DNA of 64,000 bases from JAUVPY01 sp034412795 (GCA_034412795.1 DAOUMD010000218.1:1-64000); one strand, 5' to 3'. Shown: positions 51,699 to 61,298, numbered from the stretch's first letter. Notes: generated by a model not told the origin, from the sequence alone. Program-made: numbers and translations.

Positions 51699-52336
51699 AG
51701 CAATCGCACTTCTTCTCGATTCTGATGCCACGGAGTTTTCCTTAGAGGCCATTTGAAAATTCGATTCTTTAGGGAAACCTGCCGCTGGGCAGCGGTCATC
51801 TTGGCCGCATTCACCCACCCAGATCAGTTTTCCCAAGGGATTTAGGGCAAAGCCCCCCACAAATGGTAATTTTCAAATACGCTCTTACCGCAAAGATATG
51901 TCAAAAACAAGCATACAGGCAAATTAGCCACCCGCCCTAAACAACTTACTCGCCTGCGCAAGCACGAATTAATGTTATTATATCACCTTCGGTGGCTGGT
52001 GACAAGAGCGTTGACGACCTCTCGCACGGTAGTGCACCTCCTATGCACACTAACTCCAGCCCACCAAGATCGCTGACCTCTTCACGTACGTCTTCCCACA
52101 CCCCTGGCCCCTGTGCCTTTCCTGCCCTACTACGCTCATTCCTCATCTCTACCCCAAGTTAGTTATCCCTCTTCTACCTCGCCAGATCGGGCATGGGCTT
52201 GTCACCGTGCTTGTGCTTATCGATATCTCGGCGTAGAATTCAGCTTGAGCCGAGCAGCAAGCATCGGGCTGTTTCGTATACTTCATCTGCTGATGCAGGC
52301 TCTTGGCGAATGTGACTTGAGAGTAGAGGCAGAAGA
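51699..52336. other. Spacer upstream of the antitoxin and the truncated M48 gene
   Basis: About 640 bp with no supported gene. A 66-codon minus-strand frame (51946-52146) and the upstream extension of the antitoxin were considered and left out. No clear promoter or terminator found. Confidence 0.4.
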
Positions 52337-53086
52337 ATGAATGTCCAACTGACCGAAACGAGGGAAACCTCCCTCGACCCCGAACGTCAAAAGAAAGTCA
52401 AGGAATACGCCCGTATCCGGCGGTGCTTGATGCTGGTGGACTTGGGCCTGGGCGGGGTGTATGCCCTGGTCTGGCTGCTGAGCGGGGCGTCGGTATGGGT
52501 CAGAGACCAGATATTGGACTTGACGCAACAACTGGTGGTGGCGCTGTATGCCATCGTGTTTGGCGGGGTCTACGCGCTGATCGACGCGCCGCTGAGCTAT
52601 TACCGGGGCTTCGTGCTGCCCCACCGCTATGGCCTGTCGACCCAGACCTTCCGCGCCTGGCTGTGGGACCAGGTCAAGGAGGCGGGCATCGGCGGGATAT
52701 TGGGATTGGTCTTGCTTCAGGTGATGTACGCCTTGCTGCGCGTCTCGCCGGATTGGTGGTGGCTGTGGACAGCGCTGGCCTCGTTGCTGTTCACCGTGGT
52801 CCTCTCCAACCTGGTGCCGGTGCTTATCTTTCCCCTCTTCTACAAGTTCACGCCGCTGGAGGACGAAGACCTGGCCGCCCGCCTGATCCGGCTGGCCGAG
52901 GTGGCCGGGGCGCGGGTGCGGGGCGTGTACCGCTTCGACATGAGCAGCAAGACGGTGGCGGCCAACGCAGCGCTGGCCGGGCCGGGCAACACGCGGCGCA
53001 TCATCCTGGGCGACACGCTGCTGGACAATTTCAGCGTGACACGAGCAACTCTTATACCCAACGCACGCGAATTTTCCGAGTTGTGA
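52337..53086 (+). pseudogene. M48-family protease, truncated before the zinc site
   Basis: Closely similar over about 235 codons to the intact gene at 55761-56903 (LDPERQ start, the IVFGGVYAL and SYYRGFVLPHRYGLS motifs, FDMSSKTV, RRIILGDTLLDNFS). It breaks off at NFS, just before DEIETVLAHELGHH, and ends in unrelated codons. The catalytic HExxH is absent, so no protease activity is expected. A 12-bp inverted repeat (GAATTTTCCGAG) surrounds the break. Confidence 0.8.
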
Positions 53087-53154
53087 AGCCGACATGTCAC
53101 CTGTCCCAAGGGATGAAGAGCCCAATTCTCTCGGAAAATTCACGTACGGGTATT

Positions 53155-54912
53155 TTATTTCAAGCTACGCTCCATATCTTGAACCGCCGTCTTCAACTCG
53201 TCTTGAAATGCACGATGGCGAGGGAAACGATTGCGCACCTCGCTCACGAAGTCGCCGGCCGCTTCCCCATTTCCGCGCAGCCGCAACACCTCCGCGCAGG
53301 CCGTTGTCAGCACGGCGGCTTTGTCATAGCTCCTCCGGTGTTTGCCGCCCACGATAGCGTTCACGCGCTGCTGCGCCACGTCCAGACACCACGACAGGTT
53401 CTGCTCCTGCCTGTCGGGGCTCAAAGATACCTGGCCAAACTTCTCGGCGTATATGCGTTCCAACCGCTCGGGTTCAGACTCTTTTCCCTCACTTCTGCCC
53501 ATCCAAAACCCTACGCTGTTTGACAGTCCCCAACCCCATATTTGCGCCAGATTGGGGGACAGTGCGCCGGGCGTCTTCCCTGACAGCAACACCAGGAAGA
53601 ACGGCACGACCAGTCCCTGCGGGTTGCGGCTGCTGCTCCATCCCAGCACCTGTTCACCCTCGGCCAGTTGGCGCGCTGCTTCGAAATCCTCGGCCAGTAG
53701 GCAGGCGTGAGCCAGGACTGATTTGTCAATCCATGCCGGCCTCTCCAGGCTATCCACATCCTCCCAAATCTCAGTCCGGGCGGGTGGATGAGCCAGGTAG
53801 TCTTGCACGTGCTGGATGGCTCGTCGCATCAGCCCCGTCCGCTCCGCTCCGGTGGGAGCGGCATCCCACAGGTCGAGCAGGCGAGTGAGGGTCGGCATAA
53901 CGAGGAATGCCTCCCACCGCCCGGTGCGTAATGCCTTCGTCTCGCGTAACTTCGCCGCCGCAATGCACAGGTGGTCGGCGATAGCCGCCCGGATGGGGAG
54001 CTGAGCCGGCAGTATTTGCAGGGCTTCCCGGGCAGCCAGGAGAACCTCGGGGTGTTTGCCTTCCTGCTCCAGCGCCGTGAACCAGTCCAGGTAGGCCCGG
54101 GGGCGCGTTGTCCCCTCGGCTCGCGCCAGTGCCTCCAGACCCGGCGTGCCCTGCGAGAGCCGCACCGCCTCGCGCAGCCAGGCGTCGGCATCGCCCCCGC
54201 TTTGCGTTCGCAGGAAGGCGATCCAATCGGCCAGGAACTGTTCCTGGTCGGGCAGCGCCTGGGGAGAAGTTTGAATCACGTCCTCCAGCATCAGGCGACG
54301 GGGCACTGGCTGTGGCCGCATGTGCCGCGTCTGCTCGAACAGCGCCGGGGGACGCTGGTGAGGCGGCTCCGTCTCATACACGGCGCGCAGATAGCGGGCG
54401 CAGGCTTCCTCCATATCCACGCCGGTCAGGTCAAAGGGTCCCACCCCGCGACCGTAGCCGTCCTCCTGCCCCACCAGTTCGAACAACCGCTCGTAAGCGG
54501 CGCGGGCCAGGGTCAGGTTACCGTAGTCGAAGGCGGCCTGGGTCCGATCAAACAGGTTGACCAGCGGCTCTACGAACTCCGCGTAGTGCCCCAGGCTGTC
54601 CTCTTCGTCATAATCCCCACCCCACCCATACCGCTCTTCCCATGCATCCGCCCCCTCCATTTCCGCCGCGAGTTCCTGGCCGACGTCCTCGATATCCGCC
54701 AGCAGATCCTCCTCGTGCATGGCCTGCTGAGCGGTGATAGTCGTTTCCTCAAGCGGCCCGAGTTTCTCCAGGAAGGTCCGCCGTCCGCTCGGCGGCGTCT
54801 CCCCGGCCATAGCCCGCAGAATGGCGCGCAGATCGTCGGCGGAGCAGGTTGCCAGCCGTCCCTCCACGGCCTCCCAAAAGGCTTTGAGTGGCACTTTTTC
54901 CATACGCGACAT
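53155..54912 (-). CDS. Large hypothetical protein with helical repeats
   Basis: 585 residues, GAGGTG before the ATG. Acidic and helical throughout, with segments of TPR-like periodicity (ARAAYERLFELVGQEDG, WLREAVRLSQGTPGLEALA, EVLLAAREALQILP) and no TM, signal peptide or catalytic motif. It resembles the partner proteins found next to SWIM zinc-finger genes, but no such gene is present. It lies in reverse between a truncated and an intact copy of the M48 gene, so it may be trapped in a duplicated segment. Function unknown. Confidence 0.7.
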   Translation of the reverse strand: MSRMEKVPLKAFWEAVEGRLATCSADDLRAILRAMAGETPPSGRRTFLEKLGPLEETTITAQQAMHEEDLLADIEDVGQELAAEMEGADAWEERYGWGGDYDEEDSLGHYAEFVEPLVNLFDRTQAAFDYGNLTLARAAYERLFELVGQEDGYGRGVGPFDLTGVDMEEACARYLRAVYETEPPHQRPPALFEQTRHMRPQPVPRRLMLEDVIQTSPQALPDQEQFLADWIAFLRTQSGGDADAWLREAVRLSQGTPGLEALARAEGTTRPRAYLDWFTALEQEGKHPEVLLAAREALQILPAQLPIRAAIADHLCIAAAKLRETKALRTGRWEAFLVMPTLTRLLDLWDAAPTGAERTGLMRRAIQHVQDYLAHPPARTEIWEDVDSLERPAWIDKSVLAHACLLAEDFEAARQLAEGEQVLGWSSSRNPQGLVVPFFLVLLSGKTPGALSPNLAQIWGWGLSNSVGFWMGRSEGKESEPERLERIYAEKFGQVSLSPDRQEQNLSWCLDVAQQRVNAIVGGKHRRSYDKAAVLTTACAEVLRLRGNGEAAGDFVSEVRNRFPRHRAFQDELKTAVQDMERSLK

Positions 54913-55044
54913 GGCAATTCACCTCATCAATGACAGACTTTCATCAATGAATCGCCTGAAATCAATCCCCTGAAAGCTTGTAGGGGAGTTCATTTATACC
55001 CATCCTGTCAACGAATTTCAAACGAAATCTGAGCCAGGACTCCA

Positions 55045-55513
55045 AAATTTTGGGATGGTTCCCTGGTATGTGGTGAGAAAAGGGGTTATTTGTGGGCCAT
55101 TTGCGCATATAACAGCGAATTCCAGGATTGAACGAATTTGACATAGTCCAAGAATTATGTGCTTGTCCGCTTGTTCTATCGTGATTCGGCCTCATTAGAA
55201 CACGGATTGGCGGGATGTAACGGATTTTTGCGAGCAATGGTGAATCCGTTACATCCTGCCAATCCGTGTTCTTAACCTGGGTGGCAAATAGGCGGCAAAA
55301 CCATAGAACAAATGCTCAAATACATAATTTGTAGACTATGTCGAATTTGATAAATCCTGAAATCGGCTGTTATATGCACGCACCCAAAACCCGGCTAAAG
55401 CTTCGCTTCCGGGCTCACTTGCGGGGAGTAACTTCGTGCTGGAGTGATCAGCTCCAGATTGCGCGCCCACAAATATCTCCTACATATCACAACGTATGGA
55501 ACCATCCCATTTT
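55045..55513. repeat. 470-bp fold-back element with long imperfect inverted ends
   Basis: Outer ends TTTTGGGATGGTTCC and GGAACCATCCCATTTT; further in, GCATATAACAGC and CAGGATT...CATAGTC recur inverted at 55334-55380; the centre is a near-perfect palindrome (GAACACGGATTGGC at 55198-55211, complement at 55258-55271). No ORF with protein-like content. The rest of the 54913-55760 spacer has no gene. Confidence 0.8.
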
Positions 55514-55623
55514 CACTCATAGCGGTTAAATCTTTACTCGAATTGTTATCCATCGTAGCATAGAACGGCGGCGCCGTCAAACAGCGGAAAGGAAGGGGGT
55601 ATTTCAAAATGGGGGCGAACCGG

Positions 55624-55688
55624 CCTCGGAATAAGGGTTCCGAGGCTGCTTGCCTCGCTGGAGCGCCGGAATCCCCATTCCGGCGCTC
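55624..55688. terminator. Two adjacent strong hairpins upstream of the M48 gene
   Basis: CCTCGGAA/TTCCGAGG (55624-55631, 55638-55645) and the 12-bp perfect stem GAGCGCCGGAAT/ATTCCGGCGCTC with a 4-nt loop (55661-55688). No T-tract follows; could be terminators or leader structures of the protease mRNA. Confidence 0.5.
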
Positions 55689-55760
55689 TCTACTCCCCTA
55701 CTTGCATCCGTCATAGCAATGACCTACAATCAAGTCCAGCCTATGGTTACCGAGGAAAGA

Positions 55761-56903
55761 ATGGATCAGCAATTAACTGAAGCAGGGAAACCCTCCCTCG
55801 ATCCAGAACGCCAACAGACAGCCAAGGAATACGCCCGTATCCGGCGGCGGCTGATGCTGGTGGACCTGGGCCTGGGCGCGGCCTTTGCCCTGGTCTGGCT
55901 GCCGAGCGGGGCGTCGGTATGTGTCAGAGACCAGATCCTGGACTTGACGCAACAACCACTGCTGGTGGTGGCACTGTATGCCATCGTGTTTGGCGGGGTC
56001 TACGCGCTGCTCGACGCACCGCTGAGCTATTACCGGGGCTTTGTGTTGCCCCACCGCTACGGCCTGTCGATCCAGACCTTCCGCGCCTGGCTGTGGGACC
56101 AGGTCAAAGAGGCGGCTATCGGCGGCGTACTGGGATTGGTCTTGATAGAAGTGATGTACGCTTTGCTGCGCGTCTCGCCGGGCTGGTGGTGGCTGTGGAC
56201 GGCGCTGGTGATGCTCCTCTTCACAGTGATCCTCTCCAACCTGGCACCCGTCCTCATCTTCCCGCTTTTCTACAAATTCAGGCCGCTGGATGACGAGGAA
56301 CTGGTGGAGCGTCTCACCCGGCTGTCCGAACGAGCCGGGGCGCGGGTGCGGGGCGTGTACCGCTTCGACATGAGCAGCAAGACGGTGGAGGCCAACGCGG
56401 CCGTCGTCGGGCTGGGCAACACGCGGCGCATTATTTTGGGGGATACGCTTCTGGACAACTTCAGCGCGGACGAGATTGAGACGGTGTTGGCTCACGAGCT
56501 GGGGCATCACGTGCGCGGGGATATGGGCAAGGGCATCTTGGTCCAGTCGGTGCTGACGTTGGGCGGGCTGTGGCTGGCCAACTTGGCGCTGGAGTGGGGC
56601 GTCACGGCTTTTGGCTTCGAGGGGGTGGCCGACGTGGCCGCCATGCCCTGGCTAGGGCTCGTCTTGGGTGCCTTCGGGCTGATCACCAGCCCGCTCGGCA
56701 ATGCCTACTCGCGCTGGCGCGAGCGCCTGGCCGACCGCTATGCGCTGGAGACGACCCGCAAGCCCCAGGCCTTCGTCACCGCCATGACGCGCCTGGCGGA
56801 CCAAAACCTGGCCGACGCCGACCCCGAGCGCTGGGTGGAGGTGCTGCTGCACAGCCACCCGGCTATCAGCCGCCGGGTGGCCATGGCGCAGGAATTCAAC
56901 TAA
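55761..56903 (+). CDS. M48-family membrane zinc metalloprotease (Ste24/HtpX-like)
   Basis: 380 residues from ATG 55761, with GAGGAAAG 2 nt upstream. About six hydrophobic segments: a pair near 25-75, two near 115-165, and two after the active site. The zinc motif HELGHH with the following conserved Asp/Glu region and a downstream E in RERLADRYALE give the Ste24-type CaaX-protease site. Probably degrades or processes membrane proteins. An inactive, truncated paralogue lies 3.4 kb upstream. Confidence 0.9.
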   Translation: MDQQLTEAGKPSLDPERQQTAKEYARIRRRLMLVDLGLGAAFALVWLPSGASVCVRDQILDLTQQPLLVVALYAIVFGGVYALLDAPLSYYRGFVLPHRYGLSIQTFRAWLWDQVKEAAIGGVLGLVLIEVMYALLRVSPGWWWLWTALVMLLFTVILSNLAPVLIFPLFYKFRPLDDEELVERLTRLSERAGARVRGVYRFDMSSKTVEANAAVVGLGNTRRIILGDTLLDNFSADEIETVLAHELGHHVRGDMGKGILVQSVLTLGGLWLANLALEWGVTAFGFEGVADVAAMPWLGLVLGAFGLITSPLGNAYSRWRERLADRYALETTRKPQAFVTAMTRLADQNLADADPERWVEVLLHSHPAISRRVAMAQEFN

Positions 56904-56928
56904 TTCTCCAGCCTATGTGAGGATGGTT

Positions 56929-57064
56929 CAGAAATAGGGTAACACTTTCTCAGCCGGACGAAGGACGAACGACGAACGACGAAGAGATCTGGGCCAACAA
57001 TTGGTCCTTCGTCTTTCGTCCTTCGTCTGCAATTGTTACCCTAATTTCAGGGACATCTGAACCA
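56929..57064. repeat. MITE-like element R2, copy 1 (most complete)
   Basis: Ends GGTTCAGAAATAGGGTAACA and, inverted, GGTTCAGA...AATTAGGGTAACA; the interior is ACGAACGACGAAG words folding on TTCGTCTTTCGTCC words. About 136 bp between the M48 and AGE genes; other copies at 41530-41647 and (partial) 37778-37845. Confidence 0.8.
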
Positions 57065-57095
57065 TGCCCCTATGTGATTGTCCAATCGACCATCC

Positions 57096-58292
57096 CTAGG
57101 GGCAGGTCGCCACTTCGTGGGTCAGTCTGTGCAGCACCTCAGTGCAATAAATAAGTGCCCGGGGCAGGTGGAAGGGGTCCTTGACGGGGAGAGCCACGGT
57201 CTCGGTCAGCTTATTCCCTTTTCGGTCTAGCTTCTGCGTCCACTCCCCATATTCAGCTACCGGGTAATGGCTGAAGGCGTAATTGTGTACGCGCTCAAAC
57301 CACTCCAGGCACCAACTTTCTCTTGAAATCTCATAAGCCAGCAGCAAGGCATACAATGCTTCGGTCTGCGGCCACCACAGTTTGGCGTCGGCATAGCGCC
57401 ACCAGGGCGTGCCCCCGGCGGCATCACGGGCATGGAGTATACCCCCAAACTCGTCATCCCAACCGAGCTTGATGTGCCATTTGATAGCTTCGACGGCCTG
57501 CTGGATACGTTCCTGGTTGCCCTGGCGCTGATAAATGTGGATCATAAACCACATAGACTCGATGGCGTGTCCAGGTACGACGCTTTGGCCCTGGGGTGAG
57601 TCTATCAGCGAATTGTCCAACGCAGCATACTCGAAAAGCATCTGGCGCTCAGGGCGCAGATAGACTTCCATGACTTCGTCGGCAAGCGAGAGGCTGGCGT
57701 CGAGGATGGCTTGATCATCCAGATAGTGCCCCAACTCATTAAATGCAAGGGAAAAAATCATGGCGACGGCATGGGCTTTTCCCCCCTCTGGAAGAGAATA
57801 GGGAGCTATGCTGTATGATCCGGGGTTGGCCAGCCTGCGTTGGACGTTCGCATACGTTTCCAACGCCAAATCGATGGCCTCCTGGTCTCCGGTGGCTTTG
57901 GCCAGTTCGGTGAACGCGTAAATCGCAAAGCCATCCGAGAAAATGCTGGTAGCGCCTTGTAGCGGTGCTCCATCTTTGCTGACGGAGAAAAGCCACTGTC
58001 CCTTTTCGTCGCGCCCATGTTTCCTGACAAAGTCAAAGATGTGCTGCGCTACCTCAAGCCATTCTGACCTGGCCTCAACCTTGTTATACAGGGCGGAGAA
58101 AGTCCAGATGGCTCGTAACTGGGACCACATATACTTGTCCTCTGTAAGAATTGTTCCCTCGTCTGAGACGCACGTTAACAGGCCGCCATTTTTCCAGTCG
58201 ACCGCAAACTTGAGCCAGAATGGCACGACGCGGTCGAGAAGCTCTGAACGATAAATGGCTAACAAATCGGGGAATCTGACTTTGATCTTCAT
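57096..58292 (-). CDS. N-acylglucosamine 2-epimerase (AGE) family protein
   Basis: 398 residues, the (alpha/alpha)6 barrel family. GYYxx-type and His motifs of the family appear as WSQLRAIWTFSALYN, SVVPGHAIESMWFM and WWPQTEALYALL. Converts N-acetylmannosamine to N-acetylglucosamine or interconverts related sugars. Its ATG overlaps the TGA of the UroD-like gene (ATGA) and GGAGGT is upstream. With the DapA/NanA-like lyase and the transporter it makes a sialic-acid-type pathway, the epimerase acting on the lyase product. Substrate inferred. Confidence 0.85.
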   Translation of the reverse strand: MKIKVRFPDLLAIYRSELLDRVVPFWLKFAVDWKNGGLLTCVSDEGTILTEDKYMWSQLRAIWTFSALYNKVEARSEWLEVAQHIFDFVRKHGRDEKGQWLFSVSKDGAPLQGATSIFSDGFAIYAFTELAKATGDQEAIDLALETYANVQRRLANPGSYSIAPYSLPEGGKAHAVAMIFSLAFNELGHYLDDQAILDASLSLADEVMEVYLRPERQMLFEYAALDNSLIDSPQGQSVVPGHAIESMWFMIHIYQRQGNQERIQQAVEAIKWHIKLGWDDEFGGILHARDAAGGTPWWRYADAKLWWPQTEALYALLLAYEISRESWCLEWFERVHNYAFSHYPVAEYGEWTQKLDRKGNKLTETVALPVKDPFHLPRALIYCTEVLHRLTHEVATCP

Positions 58293-59404
58293 GTTACCTC
58301 CTGGTAGAGTTGGCTCATGTGCAAGATCCGCTCAAAATTGGCTTCCATCGCCACTGTGTCTCCAATGCCCAGGACAAAAGGGTCCTCGGGTGTAATGCAG
58401 GCCATGAGGTCACGGAAGTACCTCTCAAACTCTTCGGCGTTGACGGTGGGCGAAGTCAGCAGCGAGGGGATACCGCCCCACACTACCAATCTCCGCTCCC
58501 ATGTGTCCAATGCCTCTCGGACACGGATACTGGTCACGGGTTGCGGTGTTAAAGCATCGGCAATTTTAAACGCAGCCTCACGAATGAGTGGCATAAGACC
58601 ACCATTGCGTCCCCCGATCTCACCATCGACGTGGGCCATGGGAAACTTTCCCCGCTGGATGAGACGCTTGTTAAAATCAGCGAAATACGGCAGAAAATAT
58701 TTTCGGAAAAGCGGAGGGGAGGTGATCGCCGTAACAAAGTTTGCCCCGGTGAGTACGAGATCGGCCGGCGAGTCTAAAACGATGTTTTGCATACGGCGAT
58801 AGCTATCGGTCAGAATTTCAATCAGCCCCTCCAACCGGGTTGTGTTCTCGTATAGTTCATAGATAGCTCGCTCATATCCCATCCAATCTATCATAATGTG
58901 ATGTAACGGGCAAGGGGAAGCATTGACGCGTGATACACCATCCTCGCCTATCGCTTTCTCCTGATCCAGCCAGGCGGCATAGGTGGGTTCATACTTGAGA
59001 TGCTCGAAGATGTAGGCCAGGATTGGGTAGTCCTGGGCTGACTTAAAAGGATATTCGACGAGGTGATACGTGGCCCCCGCCTGCTCCAGGATCTCGTGGC
59101 TCCGTCTGGTTGCCCAGATCATACCTAGCGGCGTGTGATATTCTATGCGTTGCAGGTTGCCTTGTCTGCTTTCGACAATTTTAACGCCGTCAAAGGTTCG
59201 CGAAAAGACACTTGCCTGCCGCCCATATATCCCAAATCCCAACCTACGTAGCAAATCGTACTGAGACAACTCTCGATATTCGGGAGGCAACTTGCCCTGG
59301 GCCAGCGCCACGTTATGCCATAATTCGATGCGTGGAAGAAAGGGGATGCGCTTGTCGCTTTCTCCCCGAAGAACTGCGTTAAATAGCTCTTGCTGTGTGG
59401 TCAT
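58289..59404 (-). CDS. Uroporphyrinogen decarboxylase-like (URO-D/MtaA) protein
   Basis: 371 residues with the barrel pattern of the URO-D superfamily (RIPFLPRIELWHNVALAQG, HVDGEIGG, VWGGIPS, and FVLGIGDTVAMEANF near the end). Within this superfamily are heme enzymes and corrinoid methyltransferases; true HemE arginines are not evident, and no heme gene is near. Its tight coupling to a sugar epimerase and a DHDPS-family lyase suggests it works on a sugar or methylated sugar derivative. Activity unknown. Confidence 0.75.
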   Translation of the reverse strand: MTTQQELFNAVLRGESDKRIPFLPRIELWHNVALAQGKLPPEYRELSQYDLLRRLGFGIYGRQASVFSRTFDGVKIVESRQGNLQRIEYHTPLGMIWATRRSHEILEQAGATYHLVEYPFKSAQDYPILAYIFEHLKYEPTYAAWLDQEKAIGEDGVSRVNASPCPLHHIMIDWMGYERAIYELYENTTRLEGLIEILTDSYRRMQNIVLDSPADLVLTGANFVTAITSPPLFRKYFLPYFADFNKRLIQRGKFPMAHVDGEIGGRNGGLMPLIREAAFKIADALTPQPVTSIRVREALDTWERRLVVWGGIPSLLTSPTVNAEEFERYFRDLMACITPEDPFVLGIGDTVAMEANFERILHMSQLYQEVT

Positions 59405-59430
59405 AATCAGGAAACCCCCCGGTCGGACGA

Positions 59431-60357
59431 TTAGACTTGATAACTCAAGAACTCCGGAAATAGTTTTTCGGTTGCACGGCGCAATTCGGACATGTCATCA
59501 TCCCTGATGGGGTGGTAGGGGGGTCTAGGTATGCGGCGACAGGGCAACCAACCGGCCATTTCGGTCAAAGCCCGGTCAATTGAGGGAGAATCATAACCTT
59601 TGGCTCGAAGAGGCACGATTGTTGCATTGCGCCAGGTAATGATGCGCTTCTGGGTTCCAACCGCTTCTTCCCATCGGCCCTGCAAGCACAGATCGTAATA
59701 GTCCAACATCACCCGGGGGTTCATCAGGGCATAGGCGGAATAGGTGCCCTTGGCGCCAAAGAGCACCCCCATAACCAGGGGGATGTCAGCTACGAAGTGA
59801 GCCAGCTCTGGGGCTTTGATTTGAACATCCATAAAGACTTCAAGACCGGCCGCCACCTTGGTGCCGACCAGGTTGGGACAAACGGGCAGGATGTGCTGAT
59901 AATCATTCCCCATCAACACGCGCTTGCTGGAGGCCGTGTTATAGTGAATCAAGGGCATATCGGGCACAGCACTGGCAATCTGATTGAAAAAGCCCATAAT
60001 ATCTGCATCGCTTAGCGGACCCCACGATGGCAAGGCCAACTGCGCGCCGTCAATACCTCTATCCCGTGCGTAACGAACACGCCGGATGACGTCTCGTGTG
60101 TTAAACCAGGTGGCACCTACCTGGCAGGGAATCTTGCCTACCGTCTCGGCCGCGAAAGCGTCAACAAGAAGCTTGTATTCCTCAAAATCGAAGGCATAAA
60201 ACTCACCGGTGGTGCCCGTGGTATAAATCCCATGCACGCCGGCGTCGCGCAGCATAGCCGTCGCCTGGCGAAAGGATTCCTCGTCAAAATTGGAATTTTC
60301 ATCCCACATCGAGGGCACCGCGACCCAAACGCCGCGGAGTTGCTTTTGTCTTAACAT
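59431..60357 (-). CDS. DapA/NanA-family aldolase (DHDPS superfamily)
   Basis: 308 residues, TIM barrel. GTTGEFYAFDFEEY stands in the GTTGE carboxylate-binding region, HYNTASSK gives the Tyr, and VGTKVA the Schiff-base Lys. Family includes dihydrodipicolinate synthase, N-acetylneuraminate lyase and several sugar-acid lyases. Here between transporter genes and an AGE-type epimerase, so a lyase for a sialic-acid-like or other keto-sugar acid is most likely. The SK-rich loop after HYNTA is not that of canonical DapA. Confidence 0.85.
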   Translation of the reverse strand: MLRQKQLRGVWVAVPSMWDENSNFDEESFRQATAMLRDAGVHGIYTTGTTGEFYAFDFEEYKLLVDAFAAETVGKIPCQVGATWFNTRDVIRRVRYARDRGIDGAQLALPSWGPLSDADIMGFFNQIASAVPDMPLIHYNTASSKRVLMGNDYQHILPVCPNLVGTKVAAGLEVFMDVQIKAPELAHFVADIPLVMGVLFGAKGTYSAYALMNPRVMLDYYDLCLQGRWEEAVGTQKRIITWRNATIVPLRAKGYDSPSIDRALTEMAGWLPCRRIPRPPYHPIRDDDMSELRRATEKLFPEFLSYQV

Positions 60358-60398
60358 CGTTTCATTACCTCTGGGGTAAAAGCTCGGGGGATCTGTAT

Positions 60399-61298
60399 CT
60401 ATTTTACCAGGCGAGGGTCCAGTGCGTCACGCAAGCCATCTCCCACAAAGTTGATGGCCAACACGACGATCAAAATCGCCATTCCTGGGGGCATCCAAAG
60501 CCACGGCATGTCTTGAAGTATGGTCAGGGACTGCGCGGCCAGGAGCATATTGCCCCAACTGGCCGCAGGCGGTTGCACACCGAGTCCCAGGTAGCTCAGT
60601 CCCGCTTCTAACAGGATCGCCTGGGCCAGGCCGAAGGTTGCGGCCACGGTCAGAGGGGCAATTGTGTTGGGCAGGATATGGCGCCAGATAATCATCCGAG
60701 GGGGAGTTCCAAGACAGTGCGCGGCTTCTACAAATGTGCGTTCTCGGAGCGAGAGGAACTCGCCACGCACGATGCGCATAATCTGAGGCCAGCGTAATAG
60801 GCCGATGGCCATCATTACGTTGAATATGCTAGGACCGGTAACAGAAACAATGACAATGACCATGATAAGCGGTGGGAAACACAGCACCGCATCGGTGAAG
60901 CGGCTGATCACCATGTCCAGGGCACCGCCGTAATAACCCGCCAGCGCACCCAGCACGGTTCCAGTGGTAATATAAATGGATACGGCGACGACGCCTACTG
61001 ACATAGAGACCCGTGAGGCGGAAATCAAGCGGCTCAACACGTCACGTCCCTTAGGGTCAGTGCCCAGCAGGTGTTCGGCACTGGGGGGTTGCTTGGAAGC
61101 GCGCAGGTCCATCTTATTGGGGTCGTAAGGCTCCAGGCATGGTGCGAAGATGGCGATCAGGATGAAGAGTGACAGCACGACGGCCCCAATCATGGCCAGC
61201 TTGTGGCGGCGGAAGCGTCGCCAGGAACGGCGTGCTGGGCTATCGATAACTACTTTCTCTTGTTGAGTGAGACCCATGGTAGCGACTTGTGTGCTCAC
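60399..61298 (-). CDS. ABC transporter permease, DppC/OppC family
   Basis: 299 residues from GTG 61298, AGGGG 8 nt upstream; ATG 61277 is alternative. N-terminal cytoplasmic tail, TM near 30-52, the EPYDPNKMDLRASKQPPSAEHLLGTDPKGRD motif (in two parts) typical of DppC, four further TM segments and the EAA loop ILPNTIAPLTVAATFGLAQ. Forms the channel with the DppB-type subunit. No ATPase gene is seen inside the operon; it must be beyond the window or elsewhere. Confidence 0.93.
   Translation of the reverse strand: MSTQVATMGLTQQEKVVIDSPARRSWRRFRRHKLAMIGAVVLSLFILIAIFAPCLEPYDPNKMDLRASKQPPSAEHLLGTDPKGRDVLSRLISASRVSMSVGVVAVSIYITTGTVLGALAGYYGGALDMVISRFTDAVLCFPPLIMVIVIVSVTGPSIFNVMMAIGLLRWPQIMRIVRGEFLSLRERTFVEAAHCLGTPPRMIIWRHILPNTIAPLTVAATFGLAQAILLEAGLSYLGLGVQPPAASWGNMLLAAQSLTILQDMPWLWMPPGMAILIVVLAINFVGDGLRDALDPRLVK

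Noticed and set aside
51699..51860. N-terminal extension of the antitoxin
   Set aside because: Cys/Pro-rich, lacks an RBS, and the antitoxin family normally begins at the MLSVKG methionine.
51946..52146. 66-codon minus-strand ORF in the spacer
   Set aside because: No ribosome site and no recognisable fold; stop-free by chance is likely at this length.
53040..53160. Group II intron remnant suggested by the CACGTACGG motif
   Set aside because: Only the short motif and one hairpin are present; no reverse-transcriptase coding or domain V-like hairpin was found.
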